From: Lactarius indigo
Lineage: Eukaryota > Basidiomycota > Agaricomycetes > Russulales > Russulaceae
Direction: 5' to 3'
Length of the DNA: 64,000 nt
Assembly: GCA_025766275.1 (NCBI GenBank)
Contig: JAFKAC010000003.1
Location: 2,108,001 to 2,172,000, forward strand
Positions 55,633 through 64,000 of the stretch are shown piece by piece. The notes below the pieces were generated by a model. That model searched no databases, had not been told where the DNA came from, and saw only the letters and a list, made by a program, of their open reading frames with translations. Each line of letters starts with the position of its first letter. Positions within the stretch are counted from its first letter, which is position 1. Position numbers and translations under genes: made by a program.

Positions 55633-56894
55633 ATGACGCACCGAATCGCCACCATCGTCTCTGGGGAGTCTCGTCCTCACTTCCCCTTTGTCGTTCTCCA
55701 GTCCTCTCTCGTACAGTCCAGTTTACCTGTCTTGCGCGCATTCGTGAACAAGAGAGATGCCGTGTCTCACGTTATTCTCTTCAGTCTTCTTTACCCGCCC
55801 TTGGCTTTGGTGAACCCTCCCGAGGAGGGCCTACAGATTGTCGACATGAGGGCAGAGGTACCTGGCTATAGTGAGACACGCCCAGATCCACTCGATTACT
55901 TTTCGAGCATAGTCAAACAGGGTGCGATGTGTACTCTGTGAAGCCAATGACTCCCTTATCGCTGACGAGCGCTCTCTGCAATAGCTCCTGATGGACCGCT
56001 GACCGTGATCATAGACGCGTCGGATGTGCTCTGCGCCGACCTTGGGTCACCATCCCAGACGTGCGCCGTCATTGCGTCCCTTCTCTCTCTCATATCGGCT
56101 CGTCCTGGTGAGCCTCCTCGTCGCTCTGTACCCCCTCCTTCCTCACCACCCTCCGCGTTTAGTACCATCGCGTCTGGTCCTTCATCTGACCACCCCGTCT
56201 CCGCTTCGCGATCACATTCTAGCTCCGCGCCTCTCTCCAACGCTGGCACACATCGTTGCGCATTCTCCTGCGCTCCTACTGCATCTCGCGACCGCGCAAC
56301 TCACGCCCCCACCTCCTGCGAGCCGCACCGATCGCTTTTGGCACGTCTTCTCGCCTCTCGCCTCTCGTACGTGGGAGGTGGAGGAGATAGTGTTAGGGCC
56401 GGGGGGTGTAGGGCCCCGCAACGACGGGGAGGTGGTGATCGAAGTGGTGACTCGCGCGCCAGAAGGAGTTGGACGGAATCTGGAAAGGGAGTTGCTCGGT
56501 TGGCTGAAGGATTCCCCGTGTTCGTTGTCAGAGCTGGACAGCCTGAAGCCCATATTCGAAGACGTGGGCAAGAGTGTATCCGAGGTGTGTGGGCAACCCG
56601 ATTGGATCACGTCGGAATGTGACCATCGACTTTTGAGTAGCAACTCACACCGCACCTTTCCTTCAACCTGAACCTCACACCGGAACAACAACAGTCTCGC
56701 GCTAATGTTCCATTGCCATACGCCCACAAAGGCATGCAGCACGCATTTCCATTCAATGACCGTCGACTCAGCTTTGCATTTTTGTAGGCGAGTTGGACAG
56801 AAATGCTTCCCAGTCCGCGGGAGCTATCCTGTACGACCCCGATTCGGCAGACGACATTGATGACGACGATCCAGATGACGATTTGAACATTTAA
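55633..56894 (+). CDS. ELP5: Elongator complex subunit Elp5
   Basis: RecA-fold subunit partnering Elp4 and Elp6. Start MTHRIATIVSGESRPHFPFV at 55633. Exon 1 ends about YFSSIVKQ. Exon 2 APDGPLTVIIDASDVLCADL, SQTCAVIASLLSLISARP. An intron (about 56107-56160) leads to PSRLVLHLTTPSPLRDHILA, LSPTLAHIVAHSPALLLHLA, WEVEEIVLGPGG. The next exon gives QLTPHLSFNLNLTPEQQQSR and ANVPLPYAHKG, a family signature. The last intron (about 56731-56788) begins GC rather than GT (AAAG/GCATGC) and ends TTTTTGTAG; it joins HKG to ELDRNASQSAGAILYDPDSA. The acidic C-terminus DDDPDDDLNI ends at 56894. Length about 310 residues. Confidence 0.87.
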
Positions 56895-57032
56895 TTTCGT
56901 CCAGATAAGGTAATGAATGAATGAATACAGTATTAAGCATACCAACTTCCGTGTGATTTTTTTCGGAAACGTTTCGGTCAAGAAAAGGAAGTCAAACGGA
57001 ACCAGGACAGCCAACTCTATGCCCACGGAACA

Positions 57033-58202
57033 CTATGCGCCCTGACTTTCCGCTGTCTTTCCGTGCTGATCCCCATTCGACTGCACACCATTCCGGATGA
57101 TCCCCGGGGCATTTGGCAAACTCGTGTTCTCGAGGCTCAGCCCATCTCCTTCACGTGCCGACACGACGGTCGATAATCGGTTGCCCACACTGGCACGCGA
57201 ACTAGAATCGGCTGATTCGCGCGGCAGGCGAGGATGGAGCAGGGACTGTAGCGAAAAGCGACGGGTTATAGAATGAAGGGGGAGCTCAGAGCCTTGCCGA
57301 CTTGCAGGACTCTCGGGTAAGGCAGCGGGAAGGCGCACGCTGACAGAAAGTGATGCCCTGCGAGAGGAAACGAGAGAAGAGACGCTATCACGTCGTGGTT
57401 TGGTTTCTACTGGCCTATTCTTGAATAGCTTCCTGACACGACCGCCGATGTGCTTAACCCTATTGAGGAATGTACGTTTACCAATCGGTACCTTGGGGGC
57501 ACGATTTACGTGCTCTTGCTCGCCAACATGCTCTTCCACGTCACTTCGCGAGCATGCGACCGCCGTTTCTTCTCCAGAAGGGTCGGGAGGATGCTCCTCG
57601 TCCTGACGTGCCGCGGGTTCGGCATCGGGAATGGGTGGGCTGCTTGGCGTGGGGAGACATGTAGCTATGCTTTCGGTGCTTGGTGCTCCCCGGGAGTTGT
57701 TAGAAAGAGAAGGAGAAAATTCTAATTGGGACGAGGCTGGTGACGGGAAGGACGGTATCACATCGTCCACGGGAGAAAAATGTGCCGGATCTGGAGAGCA
57801 GGGTTCGCGAAGGTCCAGGAGGTCGGGGGAATGGTCTTCTTGAGGTACACAGGTGGTTTGTGCATCGGGTGGGGAATAAGGGTATTCATCCGGGGGCACA
57901 GGTAAAGACGACGTGCTCGACTGAGCGGTGGTAATCGACGAGGAAAGCGAAGGTAATTCTGGAAGCGGCCGCGGGGACAAGCAAATAATAGAGGGCGAGA
58001 CATCTTGGGGAATGTTGTCTGGAACAACTGGGACGAACTTGTCAGGAAGGGGAGGTATGGTTGCGATGTCGCTGGAGCTAAAGTCAGGCCATGCGCCTGG
58101 AAAAGAGGGAGTGGGTGAAGTAGCGACCATAGAGTTGAAAGAGAGAAAAGAACAAGCAAGCGACTGAAGAGAGATCGAGCGAGTGAAATAGCATGATTCC
58201 AT
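57033..58202 (-). CDS. Intrinsically disordered protein of unknown function
   Basis: Single open frame. I note two possible starts: 58202 (MESCYFTRSISLQSLACSFL) and 58130 (MVATSPTPSFPGAWPDF), the latter more convincing because upstream residues look like leader. The first 230 residues are Pro/Ser/Asp-rich with PPLPDKF and PRPLPELP-like proline motifs that could bind SH3 or WW domains. Then a basic stretch (KVPIGKRTFLNRVKHIGGRV, RKLFKNRPVETKPRRDSV), SSRRASLSVSVRLPAALPES and RRFSLQSLLHPRLPRESADS. The basic Ser motifs (RRDSV, RRASL, RRFSL) look like PKA-type phosphorylation sites. No domain recognised; probably an orphan or lineage-specific gene. Confidence 0.6.
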   Translation of the reverse strand: MESCYFTRSISLQSLACSFLSFNSMVATSPTPSFPGAWPDFSSSDIATIPPLPDKFVPVVPDNIPQDVSPSIICLSPRPLPELPSLSSSITTAQSSTSSLPVPPDEYPYSPPDAQTTCVPQEDHSPDLLDLREPCSPDPAHFSPVDDVIPSFPSPASSQLEFSPSLSNNSRGAPSTESIATCLPTPSSPPIPDAEPAARQDEEHPPDPSGEETAVACSRSDVEEHVGEQEHVNRAPKVPIGKRTFLNRVKHIGGRVRKLFKNRPVETKPRRDSVSSLVSSRRASLSVSVRLPAALPESPASRQGSELPLHSITRRFSLQSLLHPRLPRESADSSSRASVGNRLSTVVSAREGDGLSLENTSLPNAPGIIRNGVQSNGDQHGKTAESQGA

Positions 58203-58231
58203 TGAGGTATCAGGATTACCTAGTTAAGGAT

Positions 58232-59785
58232 CTACAAGGTACCTTTGACAGCCCGAGACACGCTCTCCGCGAAGTAGTCAACGTTCTTCCCGTTTAGTCC
58301 TGCCATCGAGATCCGACCATCGGCCGTCATGTAAATATAGGCACGCTCGGCCAACGCCTTGGTTTGTGCTGCCGTCAACCCGGTGAAGCTTCCCAATCGT
58401 CAGCTCGCTTCGTCACCGATTAATGAATAAATATTCACCTGAACATTCCAATCTGTGACTTAATGTGACCCCATTCACCGGGCGTTTTGTGCGTGTTGGC
58501 CAGCTCATTGTACAACCGCTCACGCATGCTGATAATTCGGTCGGCCATCCCTTTGACCTCTGCTTCCCATTCACCGTAGAGCTCGGGTCTGCTCAGGATC
58601 GTATTTGCGATTCGCGCCCCATGCAGTGGCGGGTTCGAGTACATCGGCCGGATCACGATTTTTAGCTGGCTTTCCACCCGTGCCTTTTCCTCGGCGTCTG
58701 CCGTGGTCAATGAGAATGCCCCTGCACGTTCACCGTAAAGCCCCATGTTCTTCGCGAATGACTGTGACAGTGCTACTTGATGACCTTCTGAAACGAACAG
58801 CCGCACTGCAAGCGCATCACGGTCGGTTGAACCGGAGGCAAACCCTTGATACGCCATGTCAAAGAACGGGAAAAGCTTCTTCTCTTTGACGATGTCCGAA
58901 ATCTCCTTCCATTGGGCCGGGGTCGGATCCACTCCTGTCGGGTTGTGTGCACAGGCATGCAGGAGTACGATCGACTTCTCCGGAGCACTCTAGTCAACGA
59001 CGACGTAGTAAGCAATACTGCGGCTCCGAAAAAAAGGTTCAGTATCTCGCCTTCAAGTCCGCCTTAAGACCTTCAAAGTCCAGGCCGACTGTCTTCTTGT
59101 CAAAATAACGATAACCGCGGACTTCCAAACCGGAATCACGGAAGATAGGAGTATGATTACCCCACGACGGCACGGGCAGATAAATCACTTTAGAGTGAGG
59201 ATAGAACCGTGCCAAGAATGCACCGCCAATACGGAGCGCGCCAGTCCCGGAAATCGACTGAGTCGCGGCGATCTACAAGAGATTACCCACGTCAGGACGC
59301 TGTCTGAGAAGAGCTAGGTATACATACAGCATTCGCGTTGAGAGGCGTACTATCCGCGCCATAGGCCAACTTGGTTGCATTCTTGGTGAACTCCGGGAGA
59401 CCGGTAATGGGAAGGTATTCCTTATCTGGACTGGACGCACGAAGGAGATCCTCGGCCTGTAACATCTCAGCATCAACCGCGAAGGGTATCGGGCAACGGG
59501 AGTACAATACCTTCTTCACCGAGTTGAGGACGTAAGGTTTTCCATCGCCGTCCCGGTACGCGCCAACACCAAGGTTGATCTTTCTTGGGTCAGTGTCGGC
59601 TTTGAACGCTTCAGTGACACCTGAGGAATGCGTAATGTTCAGTTAAGAAGAGTCGCGAACGGTCGAGGCTGGAACATACCGAGAATCGGGTCGGGCGGAC
59701 CCGCTGGCACATTCGACCAAGTGGAAACAGCGCGGAATGCCATTCTCACGGAGGTAGCCGTACGAGCACGAGCGACAGAAATCAT
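58232..59785 (-). CDS. AAT1: Aspartate aminotransferase, probably mitochondrial
   Basis: PLP enzyme, aspartate + 2-oxoglutarate to oxaloacetate + glutamate; part of the malate-aspartate shuttle. Start [20 protein letters not shown] at 59785, an Arg/Ser/Ala-rich mitochondrial presequence. Then [36 protein letters not shown] and [115 protein letters not shown] and [20 protein letters not shown] (Schiff-base Lys in the AKN). The last exon is [20 protein letters not shown] and [12 protein letters not shown]. Complete, about five introns. Confidence 0.93.
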
Positions 59786-60032
59786 GGTGTTTTTTTTTCA
59801 AAAGAAAGTAGGAATTGAACAAGATTTTTTTAAAGCGTAAAGTCCGACGAAGGAAAGGGAAATAGAAACGAGAGTGAGTGATGTTGAATTTTTCACGGAT
59901 CGGCGACAGTGGCGGGGCGGTTAGGGCGGCATGCCGGCGGGTTAGGCCGATTCGATCCGATGGAAGATAAGATCCGAGTCCGAGTCAATCGCAGCGGAAC
60001 GGACGGACAAACCACCTTGCAAATTAACAACC

Positions 60033-62033
60033 ATGTCCTCAGCGGACCCCAAGTGAGACTCGAAATTCTCTGAGGTGAATTTTTATTGATTTTTCTAGGG
60101 ACGATAAAGCTCTGGAGTCTAAACCTGACGAGCCGAGCAAAAATGAGCTGAAGAAGCGTGCAAAGGCTGCCGAGAAAGAGAAGAAAGCAGCAGAGAAAGC
60201 AGCTAAACTCGCAGAGCAACAAAGAGAGAGGGAAGAAGCAGAAGAGGTTTGGCCCCTTTTCCACAGCTCTTCTCTTCGTCTTCTCAGGCGTAGTCTACGT
60301 CCAGCGAGAAGCACAGCACGATTTTGCTTTGGAATTCTATGGCAAACTCCCCTTGAACCAATCTCAATCACGCCCCGGTAAACCGCGCCATCAAATTGCA
60401 TCCCTGTCACCCCAGTTGGATGGTCAACCTGTCGTCATCCGCGCACGTGTGCACACCCTCCGTGCTCAGGGAAATAAGATGGTTTTTTTCAACCTCCGTC
60501 AACGAACAGATTCTGTACAGGCCCTCCTCTCAGTTGAAGATGGCAAGGTTTCAAAGTTCATGGTCAAATGGGCATCAGGGCTGGCCAGCGAGAGTATTGT
60601 ACTCGTGGAAGGCATCGTTAAGAAATCACCTGAAGAAATTAAGAGCGCTTCAATCAAAGACGTCGAACTGCAGCTTACCCGTGTACGTATGTCACTTAAT
60701 TACTTTCACCACTAAATTTTTCTCGGCAGATACACCTAATATCTGGTCTCGATGATAGACTTCCTTTCACGATCGACGATGCCTCACGCCCAGATAGTGA
60801 AAAGGACGAAAATCCAGATGCGCAATTCAACCGTGTCCTCCTAGACACTCGACTAAACAATCGCGTTGTTGACCTTCGAGTTCGTTGATTAACAGCTACC
60901 ACGCTGTAGTATCCCTAACGAGTGAGGTAGACCCAGACGAATCAGGCTATCTTCAGAATACAATCAGCAATCGGCACCTTCTTCAGGGAGTATCTAGACT
61001 CTAAGAGCTTCACAGAGATTCATAGCCCAAAGTTGCAAGGTGCTGCAACAGAATCCGGGGCATCCGTCTTCAAAGTTAGCTACTTCAAAGGTTGGTGACT
61101 CCCAGTTTACGCACTGACCTCTCGGTCTGATCACCATGTTTTTTTGAGGCAACGCCTTTCTCGCACAGTCTCCGCAACTCGCAAAGCAGATGGCCATTGC
61201 GGCAGACTTTGAGCGCGTCTACGAGATTGGCCCAGTTTTCCGCGCAGAAGATTCAAATACCCACCGCCACTTGACGGAGTTCATTGGGCTGGATCTGGAA
61301 ATGACTATAGAGGAACACTATCACGAAGTGATGGAACTGCTGGACGGCCTTTTCAAGCACCTATTCCAGAGCTTGAAGGAGAAGTACAAAAAAGAAATAG
61401 ACGTGATAGGGGCACAATTTCCCGCTGAAGAATTCAAATGGAAGGAGGAAACGTTGAAGCTGACATTTTCCCAAGCGGTAGATCTTCTTGTTGAAGACGG
61501 CGTCGACAGAGCTGTTCTGGATGACATCAAGTTTGTCATTCTTATTTTTCATAGACGTGTCGCTGACGCCATCTAGTACCGAGAACGAGAAAAGGTTGGG
61601 TCGGATTGTCAAGGCCAAATACGACACAGACTATTTCATCATCGATAAGTTCCCGATGGAATTACGGCCATTCTATACCATGCCAGATCCAAGCAATCCA
61701 GTGAGTCTTTGTTCTCTGCGTTATTGCTGTGTGCATGTTATCTCATTCTGTCCGCAGGAATTGTCAAATTCGTATGACTTCTTCATGCGTGGGGAGGAAA
61801 TCTTGTCCGGCGCTCAGCGCATCCACGATCCCGCACTTTTGACCGAGAAGATGCGGGGCAAAGGCGTGGACCCTAATTCGATGAAGGGCTACGTTGACGC
61901 GTTCCGAATGGGTTGTGCCCCGCACGGGGGTGGTGGTATCGGCCTGGAGCGTGTGCTGATGCTATTCTTGAAGCTCAATAATATTCGACGGGCATCGTTG
62001 TTCCCTAGGGACCCTAAGCGACTCGAACCGTGA
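60033..62033 (+). CDS. DPS1: Aspartyl-tRNA synthetase, cytosolic
   Basis: Class IIb synthetase. Start MSSADPK at 60033; an intron leads to [20 protein letters not shown], a Lys-rich N-terminal extension ([20 protein letters not shown]) that aids tRNA binding. Then the OB-fold: [95 protein letters not shown], joined to [20 protein letters not shown] (motif 1), [40 protein letters not shown] (motif 2), [37 protein letters not shown] and [20 protein letters not shown] (motif 3). About eight introns. A pseudogene of its 5' part lies at 33.4-34.0 kb. Confidence 0.95.
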
Positions 62034-62269
62034 TCCAAAGGATTCGTTGCGGTGGATATGGTAGTGAGGATAACGAAGCAGTGAAGAGTGTGTACGGGTA
62101 ACTGTAATAGGTAACAGCACAATGTCACTTGGATTCATTTCGATGTTACGATCTGTCGTGACCAAAGCAGGCATCGGTCGACCCAAACCATTCGATTTGG
62201 AATGGGTCCCTCAGTCTCAGCTGCGACATATTTATCTTCTCGACTCCCAAGACCATCGGTGGCCTGACC

Positions 62270-62827
62270 TTGTCCCCTTTCCCCACTAATACTAGCGCTA
62301 CCGCTTTACCTGCTCTCCGCCCACCCGTCATGATCATCCAGCTCGTCGCGCGTAACATGACTCAATCTCTCGCCTGTGCACAAGAGAACTCTTACTGCCT
62401 TTCCGCTCAAATCAACAACCCCGACTCTTCACCAACGACTGGCGCCGCCCACACACCCTTTCTCACTCGCCGCAACCTCATCGGCGTGCTCGTCATCGCG
62501 GCACTGCTCGTCCTCGGCACCGCCCTCTGGCTCTGTTTCGGCAAGTGGTCCAAGCCCATCCGGCATTTCTTCAGGGGAAAGTCGCGCTCTTCCTCTTCTC
62601 GGCGCAACAACGGCGCTACCCCCCTGTGGATCGACGACGGTCCCAGGGCGGTCGCAGTACAGAGGAGTGTGCCAGAAGGGGCCGATGCTGAGAAGGCCGA
62701 AATAATGGACAGTAGCAGCAGCAGCACCCAGAGCTCGCTCCTCGATCAAGACGCGATCAAGATTATCGACGGGGACAAGGTCGAGCTCGCGCTTCCTGTC
62801 AAGGTATATATATCCTCCAGCGAGTGA
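62270..62827 (+). CDS. Small single-pass membrane protein of unknown function
   Basis: Open frame of 185 codons; starts at 62270, 62330 (MIIQLVARNMTQSLACAQEN) or 62357 are possible, the second or third favoured. The protein has a short extracellular side with paired Cys (SLACAQENSYCLSAQINN), a transmembrane helix (LIGVLVIAALLVLGTALWLC) followed by basic residues (FGKWSKPIRHFFRGKSRSSS), and an acidic/Ser-rich cytosolic tail (EIMDSSSSSTQSSLLDQDAI). It runs in the same direction as DPS1, about 240 bp downstream. No family recognised. Confidence 0.6.
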   Translation: MSPFPTNTSATALPALRPPVMIIQLVARNMTQSLACAQENSYCLSAQINNPDSSPTTGAAHTPFLTRRNLIGVLVIAALLVLGTALWLCFGKWSKPIRHFFRGKSRSSSSRRNNGATPLWIDDGPRAVAVQRSVPEGADAEKAEIMDSSSSSTQSSLLDQDAIKIIDGDKVELALPVKVYISSSE

Positions 62828-63378
62828 GGCGACGCAGTTGCGCCGACTCTTTGCTCCGCTTGACGCGTGACTGACGAGCTCGGATTGTTAGGTTCTACAG
62901 ACCAAGTCTAGCAGTCGGCTTGCGAGCCTCGTCCGCTGATATCAAACAACAGATTATCCACGCGACACCGGTATCCATCCGTCCTTTACGAGTAGATCAC
63001 GATCAACGACAAGTAATTGCTTCCTTCACTTCACGCCCGCGGCCTCACCATCATCATACCGTATCCCCGACTCGAGAATGATTTTCAAGGAGCCGTTTTG
63101 TAACTAGTGCTGTGCTATTGCAGGATTGCGAGGTAATATATTCACTACATAATATAATATTTAATTGCTCGAGGGTGACACACAAGGGCGGAGGCGGAGT
63201 TTTGCTGCCATCGTAGCAGTGATGTTGCATTCACACCTCTTCATTAATTGCACTTTTGCCCGAATTTCTTTCGAATGTTCCTCAGCGAGTTCTACTGTGT
63301 TTCGACACAACTTCACAGTTTTGATAAGAGCGGACTTTCCCACAGTGCCTTTCGGCGGACTTTGCTTGCGGCCCCTCA
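62828..63378. other. Intergenic region
   Basis: About 550 bp between the small membrane protein (+) and the accessory gene (-), convergent. AT-rich around 63130-63170. No feature recognised. Confidence 0.5.
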
Positions 63379-64000
63379 CTAGGCACTAGATCCCTGGTCA
63401 CCTTTCTGGTAAATACCAACTGCACGCAACCAACGCCCACGTACCACACCATTCAAATGCCCACGAATGAGACTCAGCTGTTCAACGTCACGGTCAAAAA
63501 CAGCAGAGCAGTAGCAGATATCGATTCCTAGAGGGTTCTCCCTCGGCTACCTCCGCAACTCTGCTGCGGTTCTGCCGTTGCCCGTAACGAAGACGTTGCA
63601 CCTGTGCTTTCTTTTGATGGTGAGAGGAGGGTAATCTCATATTTGCTCCAGGGCACTTGAGTCTACGCTGTGTCTGGGAGAGACGGCTACCTGGATTGTA
63701 ATGAGGTGTTTATTGTCAAAGTCAATGGCATCAACGGCGGGGAATGTCTGAGACGGGAAGGAAACAGAACGGAAATACGTGCTTCTTGATGTCCTCCAGT
63801 ATTGTCAATCCAGTGAAAGTGATCGCCCGATCCTTAGGGCACACCGGGATTTTGAGGGCGGGGGCCGAGGCCGCAACGGCAATGCAAGGAATAGGCGTTG
63901 ATGCCGGATGAGTAGACAGCCAAGTAAGAACGAAAGCTTTCAAGATACGACTAGTAGCTGATTTGAACCACGGGTCTGTGTATAGCGAACCGAAAAAACC
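63379..64000 (-). CDS. Accessory P-loop-like family protein, C-terminal part (runs off the window), copy 3
   Basis: On the minus strand from the window edge: DPWFKSATSRILKAFVLTWL, STHPASTPIPCIAVAASAPA, CPKDRAITFTGLTILEDIKK; a very short intron (about 34 nt) leads to TFPAVDAIDFDNKHLITIQV, then RHSVDSSALEQI, later CNVFVTGNGRTAAELRR, and after another short intron IDICYCSAVFDRDVEQLSLI, RGHLNGVVRGRWLRAVGIY, ending at 63379. These C-terminal blocks are of the kind seen after the P-loop region in agaricomycete Crinkler/RHS-like proteins, and so belong with the fragments at 27 and 34 kb. The N-terminal NTPase part lies outside. Intactness is unresolved: an in-frame stop follows LEQI unless removed by an intron. 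Confidence 0.5.

Noticed and set aside
57400..57934. Several plus-strand frames over the disordered protein
   Set aside because: Shadows of a biased minus-strand coding sequence; no motif and mutually overlapping.

Overview
The window looks like nuclear DNA of a filamentous basidiomycete, most likely an agaricomycete. Genes are intron-rich, with many introns of about 45-65 bp, and are packed tightly on both strands. Nearly every gene resembles a fungal housekeeping family, and several (HGD-type kinase-like protein, degenerate P-loop accessory family, disordered proteins) have a basidiomycete flavour. No rRNA, intact tRNA, CRISPR array or intact transposon was seen. Exon joins were made by eye from splice signals and reading frame, so internal exon edges are approximate unless stated.

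Layout, 1-26.8 kb: cytochrome b5 reductase (partial, -), MAPK-type dual-specificity phosphatase (+), TVP23 (-), unknown multi-pass membrane protein (+), LRR protein (+), a 2.7 kb stretch without a recognisable gene (8.27-10.95 kb), a kinase-like protein with an HGD motif (+), two tandem amino-acid permeases (+,+), a large LRR-DH-PH RhoGEF (-), ELP4 (-), IMP1 (+), and a TTC1-like TPR protein (-).

Layout, 26.8-36 kb: more accessory in character. It holds a decayed accessory P-loop-like gene (27.06-28.2 kb), a SUR7/PalI-like membrane protein (-), MPP10 (+), SEC9 (+), a truncated inverted pseudogene of the aspartyl-tRNA synthetase gene directly after the SEC9 stop codon, and a second degenerate member of the accessory family (34.2-35.2 kb).

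Layout, 36-64 kb: conserved unknown acidic protein (-), Ser/Thr-rich GPI-type surface protein (+), MYG1 (+), SurE-domain protein (+), GH16 glycosidase (-), ribosomal protein eL15 (-), MFS transporter (-), ribosomal protein eL32 (-), PAS-kinase-like protein kinase (+), TEF1 (+), dienelactone-hydrolase family protein (-), membrane GNAT-like protein (+), ELP5 (+), disordered protein (-), aspartate aminotransferase (-), DPS1 (+), small single-pass membrane protein (+), and the 3' end of a third accessory-family gene (-).

Many genes serve translation (eL15, eL32, eEF1A, AspRS, MPP10, and Elp4/Elp5 for tRNA wobble modification). The most interesting observations are: the AspRS pseudogene that would place AspRS-antisense sequence in the SEC9 3' UTR; the three-locus decaying accessory family; start codons 32 bp apart in the TVP23 divergent pair; the LRR-DH-PH architecture; and a clear GC-AG intron in ELP5.
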